Source: Linnemannia schmuckeri (lineage: Eukaryota > Mortierellomycota > Mortierellomycetes > Mortierellales > Mortierellaceae). From it: a stretch of DNA of 64,000 nt. The notes beneath the pieces were generated by a model, which worked only from the letters and a program-made list of their open reading frames with translations, was not told the DNA's origin and searched no databases. The translations under genes were made by a program, and so were the position numbers. This document shows positions 49,101-59,339 of this stretch, in pieces; position 1 is the first letter of the stretch; each line of letters opens with the position of its first letter. The stretch spans positions 2,976,001 through 3,040,000 of the forward strand of contig JANATG010000003.1 of NCBI GenBank assembly GCA_029449235.1. The letters are read 5' to 3'.

Positions 49101-50967
49101 TTTCTCATTTATATGGCGCAGAAGTAGCGTTGGACTATGTCTGGGAGATGCTTGACACAGTGGTGCCGTTGCTCAAACCGTGCAACGGAAAAGTGCCACT
49201 GGTCAAATGGGAAGGATATCAAAACTTGAAGCGAGGTAAGGAATACCTATATATGTTCAAGAAATTGTCTCAGGATGCTGGGTCGTAGAGTTTAATCCTG
49301 CGATAGGAACTTTTTTTATGTACTGCATCCATTTCCAGTGATAGGCAAGTTGCTCTTACAGGTGGAGCAATGTCAAGCCGGCACTGTATGGCAAGGACAT
49401 AATCGATTGACGCTGTTCTTCAAGATCATGTGGTCCAATATCCGTCTTCTATCCATTCATCTAGATGTTGACGGTAATGAGTTCATACTTTGTTTTTTTA
49501 CTAACATCATTTCGATAATTTGTTGTGAAGACCATTGCTGATATTTTCTTATTTTTGTGGTTGATTCTGGTAGAATGCATCTTGAAAGATCAGCCGGAAT
49601 TACTGTCGTCGCTTTGGGACACCGTACACGACCTCACGGACCGCCTCCTCTCACCACATATCACCTTCTCGGACATGGGTCACAACCAGGGACATGGAAG
49701 AGCCGACTGGCAGGAGACTTGGAGCTGCGTCGCAGACTGTGCTGTTGAGGTGATGCTCCTCCTTCACAACGCTCACAGCCGCTTCCCGGACTTGGTTGCC
49801 CTTACTATCGAGGAGGACCGGGCATTGATGGTTCATTTCTGTCTGGAGTTGATGGATGAATTGACGAAGGCTCACCAGATTGCGTATCAACCCCAGCCGG
49901 CATCTGACCCGCGAGTCCTTGCGTGTGCGCTTGTTCCTTGGGTGACAAAGATGCTAGGTGAGAATCCTGAGCCTGGGCTTGGCAATGAGGGTGCGAAGGA
50001 TTTGATGGCGTGGTTGGAGATGTTGCTTGACGGCCTCTGTGATTCTTTGCTTCGCGAGGTAAGTTGTGTCTGACCGTGATAAAATCCTACTTTTTTTCTA
50101 GTTAAACCCTAAGGTTGAAGGGTCTCTTTGCTAACAATTTGGCTCACATTTTTTTCTGAGCTGAACGTGTAGGCGGACGATGCTCTGGCTTGGGTGGCGC
50201 TGCAGGTGTACATGAATGCGCTCTTGTCATGCTTCCACCCGGGACCACCATCATCATCGTCAGTAGCATCAAGCTCGGCAAGCTCGACCAGACTTGAGTT
50301 GAATATTTATCCAGCACCAGACGAAAGCCTTAGTCACTCATGGATCCGATTGCGGCTCAAGTACCAAGGCCACAAGGAGCTATTAACTGGTCTGTGGTGG
50401 CGATGGAATGCGGCTGCCAAGGTACTCTTTGATCAGATTCAGCAGCGGGCATTACAGGCTGAGAGGGAAGCAGTGAACCCCAGGTCACCTTTTTTTGGTC
50501 GTTCAAGGGTCCAGGGACAGCAAGATGGATCTGAAGGGTTTAGATCGGATGCGCAGGACCTGTCACGATTGGGTCGCATTGTATCGGACATTCTGACGCT
50601 CATGAGGATGGTATGTCACACCAATACGTTGTCTAGTTGTCCCGCATATCTCCTTTCTCCTTTTTTTACTAACCTTTCTTGCAAAAATTAAATTCACCTT
50701 TTTTTGCAGATTGTACACGAGGGGTTAAAGCAAGGACAGCTATGCCGCCAATTGGACCTGGAGTCTGTCTCCTGGATCATGGACCTGATCGATTCCAAGC
50801 CCGTAACTGATGCTGCACAGATTTTGCGCGACCTATCAGCAGTTGCATCCGCTTCAGCTCCAACTAAGGCAGTCGCAGGAGAGTCCAATGTGTTTGTGGC
50901 GTCGTTGAACGAGTTAGCCAAGCTCCGTGAGGAGTGTGTGCGCGTGCATGCTCGCTATCGTTACTAA
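46115..50967 (+). CDS. Large alpha-helical protein, unrecognised (1145 aa, 14 exons)
   Basis: Fourteen exons join without a frame break: 46115-46343, 46490-46783, 46901-47037, 47146-47617, 47688-47820, 47922-48027, 48144-48371, 48471-48611, 48726-48993, 49122-49235, 49339-49473, 49574-50058, 50173-50610, 50710-50967. The product is almost entirely predicted helix with hydrophobic repeats, for example SLLPTLLTICVS, IHLVAGLLALFQTFETLD and WRILCVVCSIIKSFASYLL, suggesting a HEAT/ARM-like solenoid. I see no catalytic motif, signal peptide or membrane helix and cannot name a family; a scaffold in DNA repair, chromatin or transport is possible but unproven. Introns after exons 5 and 9 use GC donors (47821 and 48994). 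Exon 4 contains two short in-frame GT...AG stretches. Confidence 0.75.
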
Positions 50968-51138
50968 ATTGTCAGGCTGATGCCTATTTAACCTTTTTTT
51001 TTTGCTTCTATTGCGGAACACTGCCACATGATGGTTGATGGGTTGCTGTCGATATTGTTTCTTATTTTTTCATGGCTCCTGTAAGTAGTCGGCTAGTCTA
51101 GGTGAAGTTGTTCTTTCCTGTACTGTATAACCTGATCA

Positions 51139-52334
51139 CTACTTGAACATACGCAAATATGCTATTTTCGCAACGTGCAGAAAAATAAAGGAGAAATGTC
51201 AGTTCTGAGTTGAGCACAACGTTTATGTACGCGGATAAAAAAATTACACCTCCAAAGCGCAAAACTTACCAAGAATCAAGGCTCCAGCACCAGTAATAGT
51301 TCCAATCATATACTGCAACGTCTGCAACTTGATCGTCTCCATCTGAGTTCTCAATGCTGCAATCTCCTGCTCGATCCTCTCTTCCGTCGCCCTTACTTTC
51401 AGCTCCTGTGTCGCAGCCTCATCACGGATCCGACCCTTTTCCAGGTTAAGATCCAATCGGACGCCTGCTTGCGTGCGGGCGACTTCCTCACGGAGTCGTT
51501 GGCGGAGTTTTTCGATTTCGGAGACCAGGCGTTCGTTGTTGGTGTTGGTCAAAGAGAAGTCGTTCTTTTCCAGCATTTGGAGCTCGGATTTTAGGGCTGC
51601 GAAGTCCACCTTGTACGTGTATACCGTCTATTTGTATATTATCAAAAATACAAACATCAGCAAAGAACAAGCAAAAAAAAAAATCCGTTCCTGTCGTTGC
51701 GCAATACTTCTTCGTTTTATATAACTTTTCACAAGTACCTTATCCTGATCGGCCTTGGTAACCATGTTGCGGGTCAAGTTATCCATACTCTCGGTCACGA
51801 CTTCATCCAACGCGTTCATGATGGCCTCGGACTGTTGGCGTGTGAACCCTTCCCGCTCCAGTTTTTCAACAAATCGGTGGGTGTCAAAGTGGTGGCCGCT
51901 GTCGTCCTGTACTGGGGTCGAGGTTGAGAAGATGCGGATCGATTCGATTGAAGAGGAGGATTTGGTTTTGGTAGGGGTTGACAATGAAAGGAGGGAGGTT
52001 GAGGCTGTGGAGGTGAAGGATGTTGTTGGTGGGGTCCGTGCTAGTGAGGTGGTGAGAGGTGTTCCTGAGATATAGGTCCGCACTGCCGATCCTGATACTA
52101 TAGCCTTCGTGCCTGAGGATCATCGTAGTGAGGTAAAAGTCACAATGGGTCGCTGATTAGTGGCTGCAAGAGAACAAATGTTGACCGAGTGAGAAGAGAT
52201 CTCACCCGCTTTGCATTCCTTGACGGCAATGCAGGAGAAAAGAACGGTCCTTCGGCATGTGAGAATGTGAACCTACAGGAGGCTGCCTGACGGGACGCGA
52301 TTCCTGATGCTTTTACGATGATCCTGCTTGACAT
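51139..52334 (-). CDS. FMP32: FMP32/CCDC90 (MCUR1-like, DUF1640) mitochondrial coiled-coil protein
   Basis: Four exons on the minus strand (52334-52277, 52112-51739, 51609-51270, 51161-51139) encode 264 residues. The N-terminus is a Ser/Thr/Arg-rich presequence for mitochondria. The conserved domain begins FDTHRFVEKLEREGFTRQQ and continues SEAIMNALDEVV, then a long coiled coil (SELQMLEKNDFSL...RLREEV...QEIAALRTQMETIKLQTLQY) and a single C-terminal membrane helix (MIGTITGAGALILGAYL). Family members sit in the inner mitochondrial membrane; yeast Fmp32 supports cytochrome oxidase and animal MCUR1 affects calcium uptake. The last exon is only 23 nt; it replaces a hydrophilic read-through end with a membrane-compatible end AYLRMFK. 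The gene shares a 351-bp divergent region with the thioredoxin-like gene. Confidence 0.88.
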
Positions 52335-52685
52335 TGCTGCTTATGTGTTGATGTTGTCTTTGTGTTGTGTTCTTGTACGTTGAAGTGTGAGTCTCCTAGT
52401 TTCCTCTGTCGCCTGGTGCCGCCTTCCTATGTTGCTGATGTGAGAAAAGAAAGAAGCGTGGGATGAAGATGTGCGTGTCGAGATTTCGAGTTGAAGGGCC
52501 TTGAGCAGGCAGTCCCTTTCGACTTTTCTGGGACCCGAAAGGCCCCTTAACACGGTCGAGTTCATCCAATAGGTAAATTTCGCAGAACGTGTTTCTATAT
52601 CTCTTTCCTCTCCTTTCAAGCTCTCACACACAAGCAGCTTACCCATACAACCAACCAAAACACCACCCTCAGTCTCAATCTCACC
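52335..52685. promoter_or_regulatory. Divergent promoter region, FMP32-like / thioredoxin-like
   Basis: 351 bp between the two start codons of oppositely transcribed genes. No specific motif is asserted; the role is from position. Confidence 0.5.
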
Positions 52686-52997
52686 ATGGTTCGCGATATC
52701 AAATCCACAGCCGAGTTCCAGCATCTCATTGCCTCCGGCCGCAAGGTCGTCGTCCACTTCCAAAAGCCTCTTGCCGAACCGTGTCGACGATTCGTCCCAA
52801 AGTTTGATGCCTTCTCCCAGGACCATCCAGAAACCGACTTTGTTGCGGTCGATATCGAATTACTCCCCGAGGTTGCGAGAATTGCGGAAATTGAGGCGAT
52901 TCCGACGGTCAAGGCGTACCAGAGTAACAGGGTTGTGCATTGGCACGTTGGTGGTGGCGTTGATGACCTCCAATACCTCGTCGGGCGCTTCGATTGA
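52686..52997 (+). CDS. Thioredoxin-like protein with single active-site Cys
   Basis: An intronless 103-residue ORF with the thioredoxin fold pattern: KSTAEFQHLIASGRKVVVHFQ (first helix and strand), the active-site turn, then FVAVDIE, the cis-Pro motif AIPTVKAY and the last strand-helix with VGGGVDDLQYLV. At the active site the usual WCGPC reads LAEPC, so the first, nucleophilic Cys and the Trp are missing while the resolving Cys and the preceding Pro remain. It therefore should not work as an ordinary disulfide reductase; a binding or regulatory role is more likely. Length equals that of small cytosolic thioredoxins. The start ATG follows CTCACC, a good context, and no upstream in-frame Met exists. 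Confidence 0.88.
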   Translation: MVRDIKSTAEFQHLIASGRKVVVHFQKPLAEPCRRFVPKFDAFSQDHPETDFVAVDIELLPEVARIAEIEAIPTVKAYQSNRVVHWHVGGGVDDLQYLVGRFD

Positions 52998-53590
52998 ATC
53001 TCGCCTTCTCTATCCTCAAGGCTGACTTTGTTTGTTGACAAAAAGTGCAATAAAAAATACTATGAATCTCTCTCTCAATGATTGCTTCGGAAAGCGGACT
53101 AGTTGATTTATGTGGCAAAGAGATCGATAGAGTGAATGGGGGATATTGCTTTTTTTTCATTTTGCCACAGTAGGTCCGCACGAATACATTTCCTTCCGCG
53201 AGTTCTGAGATACTTTTTTTCCCTCGTCAAATGAGAACGGTACGTGTGGTGGCTACCTTGGGAAGGCTGTACTTTCTATTAGCTGAGGTTCAGTTACAGG
53301 TTGTCGTCATTTGGTGGCAAAATATGGTAAACGAGGGATGCAAGTTGAGAGCAACGACGGTGGGTTTATGGGCAAACGAGAAAACAAAGTTCATGGCGCG
53401 TTGCATCTTTGCCGCAACTAACTAGAGCAATGGCTGGCTATGAGGGCAAAAAACGACGTGGGATTTGACTTAACACTGATGGATTCCGCGATTCTCTTCA
53501 TGTCAATGCGCCCATGCGGTCATGCGTGTTAACCATACCTTATTATGGCCTTCATTTCTCTTTTCCCTTCAACTCACACAACTCAACCCT
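52998..53590. other. Intergenic region
   Basis: 593 bp between the thioredoxin-like stop and the truncated F-box ORF. No gene or repeat supported. Confidence 0.5.
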
Positions 53591-53713
53591 ATGTCTGAAT
53601 CCAGTCCGGCAATCACCAACAGAACCGCCTCCAGCACTGCGACAATGCTACCGGAACTCTTAGAAGTCATTGGACAACACTTCACCCACTCGGACCTTGT
53701 TTCAGCTGGGTAG
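53591..53713 (+). pseudogene. Truncated F-box gene start
   Basis: A 40-codon ORF, MSESSPAITN..., continuing into MLPELLEVIGQHFTHSDLVSAG and a TAG. The last ~22 residues match the first half of the F-box pattern seen in Mortierella-type F-box/LRR genes (LPEL...IGxHxxxxDLVxA). The frame then stops and no downstream F-box half or LRR sequence is found. It looks like the 5' end of a deleted F-box gene. The evidence is short, so this is tentative. Confidence 0.4.
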
Positions 53714-55117
53714 GGACTCTGCAGAGGAAGACAAGTTTACGGTGCTGCTTGTGAGGCTGCCTCCGGGGCTGGTTCGATTCCAGAGTATATATTTGTCCAG
53801 AGAAACTGCAGAGGTGCCTTAGGAGTGCTGCTACTATCTGGATGAACTTTTGGTATTACAACGGAGATAATTAGCTTTTGGCGAGAGCGTAGAGTGGAAG
53901 ACCACGCGTCCGGTAATAGTCGATTGAAGGAATAAATTAAAAAAAAAGGGAAAGAACCTATTCCCCATGACACAGGTTGGAAAAAAAAGGCGTTGGAGTT
54001 GGCTCGTGCTTGGATTTTGTGGAAAACAATATTTCTGGAGGCACGGTGGGGCGCGTGTCTCTTTCAAACGCAGATATACCACGCAAAGACTATGGTCGGA
54101 TTTATCATGCACGTACGTGAGTTGTGGCTCTTCTCCATATGATCTCTTTGTGTAGTGGTATTGTGCCTTTCAACCAAAATGGGCTGAAAAATTAATCCAG
54201 TTGTGACCGGGGTTTGCATGGGTTGGAAACAAAAACGTAGTCACGAAGAGCTGGAATCGGGGGGGGGGGGGTTTAGCAACCCTCATAAAATATCTTATGT
54301 GAGATGCGCAATAGGTGTAAAAGTGTTTTTTTAATAGTGTAGTGGTAATAGGTGTAGGGATATTCTTTCCTTAGTAGAAGGCATTGTTGCTATGCTGCGG
54401 TTTCTTTTCATATGCTCCATGCTTTGAGAAAGGGTTACATGGGAGCTGAACATTTTTTTTTTTTTTTTTTTTTTTTTTTGGATCAGATCCTTTTTTCTTT
54501 GTTTGTCCAGCTTGAGACACTACCCAAAAGTACTCTTTCACTGCACAGTGTCTTTACACTGTTCAATATTTGGAAGAGAAAAAAAAGAATGCAGATAGAC
54601 CACAGCTTCGCCGTGGTCAATCACCATTTTTTTTCCCATTGTATTTGCTTCAAAGAGAACGCCCGTACTCTTTAGCAGGACCGACCTGCAGATCCCAACT
54701 TTTTTTATCTTTTTCCACTTGGACTATCGCCCGTCCTTGTTGTGGTTAAAGTCCCGCCTTGTCTGTTATTTTTTCTCACACAACCACACATCATTTTTGG
54801 AGTCCAGTACCAGTTCCTTCATTTTTTTTTTTCAAGCGTCTTTGAAAACATGGTTGTGCTTTGATGCAACATATTATACAGCTATGGTAACTCAACCACT
54901 TGGCCCCCTTACCGCCTGGCCCCCTTTCCGCCCGATTTCCCAACTACCTGGCCCCCTTCCACCCTTTGCCCTTTGCCATCCTTTGCCCTTTGCCACCCTT
55001 TTCTCTTTGCCTCCCAACACATAGAGAGTAAAAAAAAAAAATTGGAATAGATTTGCCCGGCCTCTTTTCCACTGATTTCCACTAATCTCTTCTTCCCAGC
55101 CCGTTCATAACACACTG
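53714..55117. other. Gene-poor region left of the 8.3-kb element
   Basis: 1.4 kb with no supportable gene. It holds a G run near 54259-54270, a T run at 54453-54479 and a C-rich block (54898-55020) made of short units such as CTGGCCCCCTT and CCCTTTGCC repeated in tandem. Confidence 0.5.
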
Positions 55118-55345
55118 GCGCTTCGCGCAAGATACCTTGTTCGGGCTCCGCCCTCACATGATGGTTTTGATGATGGTCTTGATGGTCGCGCTGCGCGCTC
55201 CCTCCCTTTTGCCGCACGTGGCGTCAGGGGGACTATGGCTTGGACTCTGGGCTCACAAAGTACTGGCGCTGCGCGCAAAATACTGGCAAGCGCTCCGCGC
55301 AAAATACTGGCGCTTCGCGCAAGATACTGTGTTCGGGCTGCGCCC
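55118..55345. repeat. Cluster of seven GC-rich mini-hairpins
   Basis: Seven copies of an 11-nt perfect hairpin: GCGC or GGGC, a 3-nt loop T-N-C, then the complementary GCGC or GCCC. Positions: 55118-55128, 55143-55153, 55188-55198, 55266-55276, 55290-55300, 55310-55320, 55335-55345. Most GCGC copies follow ACTGG or AAATACTGGC; the GGGC copies follow GTTC. The loop's middle base varies (T, C or G) while the stems do not, as expected if the stem matters. The cluster lies immediately left of the 8.3-kb unit. Confidence 0.85.
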
Positions 55346-55380
55346 TCACGTGATATACAGAATCAAAAAATTTTTAATAT

Positions 55381-55700
55381 AGGGGGTCGTTCCAGATCTA
55401 AAGGGCAGCCCGGAAACGCTTGCACAGTCTGGATTCCAGAGAACCACTCGTGTGGTACATCTTTTAAAACATCACCCTCCGTCCAGAGACCCGGGATCTC
55501 TGTGAAGCAGCAAGTCATGTCTAGACGTTCTAAACTAGCAAGCTAGACCCTCATCAAATTTAAAGCTCAACTTCATCATAGGCGGTCTGGCAGACACGAT
55601 CTTCTAAATCAGGGGCACTGCGCTTAGTCCGCACTTTGGTCCACAGCTCTCTCGCAGACGATTTTTAAGTTGATATGCGACGAGCCCTGGAACTGCTCGC
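55381..55700 (+). repeat. Left copy of ≥320-bp direct repeat
   Basis: Begins AGGGGGTCGTTCCAGATC and is identical, base for base as far as I can compare, to 63681-64000 (offset exactly 8,300). Sequences before the two copies differ (TTTTTAATAT versus TAGCTCCAGA), so 55381 marks a true boundary. The true length is unknown because the right copy is cut by the window end. No clear protein in it. Confidence 0.95.
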
Positions 55701-55842
55701 CGTTACTGACGGTCGTTTCGATTGCTGAAGCAGCGACAAGCCACCAGGCTATCCAAAGGGCAGTCTGAGTCCGGCAGAGCGAGAACAACCCCCTTCTTGT
55801 CCCTCAAAGAGCCGTTCTCCCAAAAGTCATCTTCACACCTGT

Positions 55843-55927
55843 GCACGGACCACGGCGGCCAGAAGGCAGAAGCCTTTCTTAGAGAAGAGAATCTGATACT
55901 CTGCCTTCTGGCCACCGGTTAAACATT
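55843..55927 (-). repeat. Hairpin repeat, left inverted copy
   Basis: Reverse complement of 62167-62251 over 85 bp with about four mismatches. The unit is itself a palindrome: GGTGGCCAGAAGGCAGA, a ~28-nt spacer, then TCTGCCTTCTGGCCACC (GGCCGCC here). Together with the right copy it brackets 6.4 kb as terminal-inverted-repeat-like ends. Confidence 0.9.
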
Positions 55928-55973
55928 GTACTGGCACATGGAGAGTTTTTAAAAGTTGGTTTATTGTTCTTCC

Positions 55974-58900
55974 TCAACATCTGAGCGGGCTGTTCTCGGC
56001 AGATCCGACGCTCGAAGTGTGACTGAGACGATATCTCAACCTGCGATTGTTGGTTCCCGAGATCCTTGCACCAAGTACTGCGTGCAAAACTGTGTTGATA
56101 AATGTGAGCTTGTTCTTGAACGTCCATTTGTTGTGTATGGGCCTTTTCTTCTTGAGGGTGGTGCAGATCTGCGACATGTTTCTCTCAAGACCAGTCCAAC
56201 CCCATATCTCATCGATCCGACTCTTGAGATCTTCAGCCAACACCTCGTTTGTAGTGAACGTGTCCTCGAATCCACATGCAGTCAAAATGCCAACCACATA
56301 ATCCAGCTTCACAAACTGGGTACTATCGACTTTACTGTGTGCTTCAGCAGTTGTTGATGCTCCTCGAAAGCTGTATTCCAGTCCAATATCTTCACACTGC
56401 TTCACGAGCGCCAAACACGATTTCAATGACGCTCCGCCTTTTCGAGACAGTGCAGTAAGATTCTTAAACCACTCCTTCTCGTCCGCTTTGTCAAACATTC
56501 CGACCCACTCTGCGGTCACGATACTATGATCCTGGACCCCATAAGTTCGCATGAGCGCGAACTTGTGCATTGAAGCCCGCTGTCCAGCGTCCAACTCTTG
56601 CGTTCCGCGCGAAAGCTCTTCGAACTTGTCTGGACTCAGGGGATCTGCATCTGCAGTCTGTTGATGCAAGGCGGCCGTAATCTCTTCCTCCTTCGCTTTC
56701 AAGTCAGCGATAATCGGACTGTCCAGGGGAAGTTTGTCGCTCTTGCCTGTGACAATGCATCCAGCTTGAGACATTCGCTGAATAAGTCGCGTCGTTCAAG
56801 GAGAGGTTCTTTTTGGCCCTCACGTGGCAGTACATGCGATGATACAGGTCATCGGGCATGACGAGGCGGTTTTTGTCATCTAGCGTCAACTTCAGTGTTG
56901 GGCTCATTCGGACCCTGCCTGTGACAATGTCGAGGTGATTGCAGATCCAGTTCTTGACTTCTGGTGCGGAAGCTGGGAGATTTCTGGTCGTTGCATCTGC
57001 ATACACCAAGTACGTATTGGACTTAACATGTCGTACCCGTCGCATCATCTGCATGCATGTTTCGACGTCAACCTCACTGTGCGTGCTGAAGATATCGATC
57101 ACGTAGTCAACATGGTCCTTGACATTGTAGTCGACCCCGACACTGATGGTGGGTGTGTGGATGAAATAGTCGAGATCGGCCATGGTGGTGTTGATGTTCT
57201 TGCTGATGTCTTTTTTCACTCTTTCGGGAGTATTCTTGGTCACACAAACGCCCTTGAACCCTGCCTCTGTCAACACGGCATGCAGTGTCTCGGTTAGCTT
57301 CGCACTCATCGTACTGGAGATACACACCCGCTTGCCATCTCGAAGCAGGTTCTTTGTCACCGCGATAAGTTTCATCTTGTCGTCGAACAACACAACTTTG
57401 TCATCTTTCTGCTGTTGGAACGTATTGTTGATGACGATGAAGTCGCTGCGAAGGCTCTTCATGATCTCGACCTCCTCATCACAAAGATCTGCGTCAAGAC
57501 AGATAACTCGAGTCGCTTTTCGGATGAGCCGCTCAAAAAACTGGAGATTGAGGTTGTGCATGTCGCCATGGGTCTTGTCACTGCACATCTGTTTGATCAG
57601 CGAGCTGACTTCATCCAGAAGCAGGATCGTGTTCTCACAATAGAAGGATAGATCGAGTCTGTACAACGACTCTGCTTGGACAACCACTCGGTCACAAGTA
57701 ATCACGCCTGGGCAATCCTGGTAGTTATCGAATCCGATAAACCGCTCTTCATGCATGTCTGCCAATGTTCGGCGACAAGTAATGACAACGAACCTCGAGT
57801 TTTTGTTGGCCTTGATAAGTTCCTCTGTGCACACGGTCTTGCCGCCACCCGTGTCGCATCGAATTAACAGACTGGGAGGCTGGCTGACATTTTTGACCAG
57901 CTTGCCGTGTTCAAGTTTCAATGGTTCGTGTGGCGGCGCCAGGTGGAAATGTGTCAGGCACCGAGCATCGTCAGAGATGTCCACATGAGTAAGTCCATGG
58001 CGCGCTTGCAAGGCCATAGCGGCTTCGATCTCAACAGCCAAGGCGTAATCACGTTTGTACACCTCCTTTCCTGGACTGCTGGATCGATAGCACTTCAAGT
58101 AGATAGCGCCGGACTCAGCAAGTCTCAAGTATGCATTTTCCCGATCGTGCTCTCGTTCGCAGACCACACAGTGACCCTGAACTTTGCGTAGAAGCTCGAA
58201 GTCCATTGGACGGTCTGCATAACACTGCATCTCGAAGAACTGGGCGGCATGTGGTGTCTGCTCAAACTTAGCTCTCACAGCATCTACGATGTGCTTGGGC
58301 AAGCACGACTGAATAGCTTCTCCAGTTTTCCTAGTTACAGTCGACGGTACTCGCTCAACGGCAACCTCGTGCAAATCGCTGGTGATCTTGATAGAGTCAG
58401 GTCCAATTGCAGTGATGAGAAACTCTTCATCTTCGGCCAACATGGACGGATCATGCCACTTGGCTCGCAGCAGTGGACGACTTGGCTCCAAGAACTTGTG
58501 ACTCCCGAAAATCCGCATGATCCGGTTCCTGCTATAGACTCCTTCGTCGATGCGTTTGAGTAACGCGGCGTCTTCGTCGTCACAAAGAGCGGAGCACCAA
58601 AACTTCTGGAACGCAAGAAAGAACACCTTCAGGTGCTGGTGGTTGTTCTCAAACACATATGTCGGGATCACGATGTGCAACGACAGCTTCTCGCTGTTGG
58701 ATGCACTGAGAATACGGCAATGCTCATCATCAAGTGCAAACTCGGGGGCGTGTTGGTTGCGCACTGTCAAAAAAGCAGCGAACACCTGCTGCTCCAGTCT
58801 CTTTATTTCACACTCATCGGCAGAGGAAGCGAGAGTCCAGTCGATGTCGTAGTACTCTTTGCAAGCCTTACCTTCGCGGATCTGCTCGAAGAAGCATCGC

Positions 58901-59085
58901 TCTTCTTCGGGGACAGAGTCGTAAGCCTTCAGGAACGTCGTCGAGTCCTTGTAGCTTGAGTACTCATTCTTGAACGGTCCATCGACAGCCACAAAGAACT
59001 CGTGGGAGTTCGTATCGCTCCATTTGTGGCATCGGCCTTGAAACCCTTTAAACTTAAAATATGTGGATTCAAACTTGTGGGTCAT
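55974..59085 (-). pseudogene. PrimPol/UL52-like primase fused to origin-binding-type SF2 helicase, frameshifted
   Basis: An open frame of 793 codons (59085-56704) carries an archaeo-eukaryotic primase domain: DID at residues 80-82, SLH at 135-137, and DEGVYSRNRIMRIFGS at 180-195. A zinc-binding region (CVVCEREH, later YLKCYRS, ~306-334) is followed by an SF2 helicase of the herpes origin-binding (UL9-like) class: Walker A CDTGGGKT (410-417), LLLDEVS (488-494), TISVGVDYN and a QMMRRVRH motif. Downstream a second frame (56774-55974, 266 codons) continues with the family's C-terminal helical domain, including KWTFKNKLTFINTVLHA. The two overlap; the family-like reading changes frame between 56775 and 56800, which suggests a single-base indel or an assembly error. 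The family occurs in large DNA viruses and, as genomic genes, in early-diverging fungi. A replication role for the element is inferred. Confidence 0.75.
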
Positions 59086-59339
59086 GTTGTCAAGCAGCGC
59101 AAAAGGGAGAGGCGATCTTACAAAGAGAAAGTAGGTACGATCACTTTAAAAAAGTGGTTATGGTCAATTAAAGAGGGTTAGTCAATAAGAGAGATCTGGA
59201 GGTCATGGTTGTGACTGGTATTCTGTACGCGTCACCATCAACTGAACCAACAAAAGGAGCGGGGGCTTCTCCACCCAGACACACACACACACACATCCAT
59301 TCATAAGCGCACCAACTCTCCATTCACGCACACGCACCC
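59086..59339. promoter_or_regulatory. Divergent promoter region, helicase / CRN
   Basis: 254 bp between start codons of the helicase (minus) and the CRN gene (plus). It contains GAGGGTTAGTCAATAAGAGAG near 59167-59187, the same arm as the palindrome at 61098-61208, and an ACACAC run before the CRN start. Confidence 0.5.

Noticed and set aside
53701..53790. tRNA-like GGTTCGATTCC motif
   Set aside because: It resembles a tRNA T-loop, but the T-stem has a mismatch and no acceptor stem, D-arm or anticodon arm can be placed around it.
55235..55546. 103-codon ORF across the left edge of the 8.3-kb unit
   Set aside because: It runs through the hairpin cluster and the repeat boundary; the right repeat copy lacks the upstream half, so it is not a conserved gene.
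55703..55915. 70-codon minus-strand ORF next to the left hairpin
   Set aside because: No recognisable domain and no start ATG with good context; the corresponding ATG of the hairpin is GTG here.
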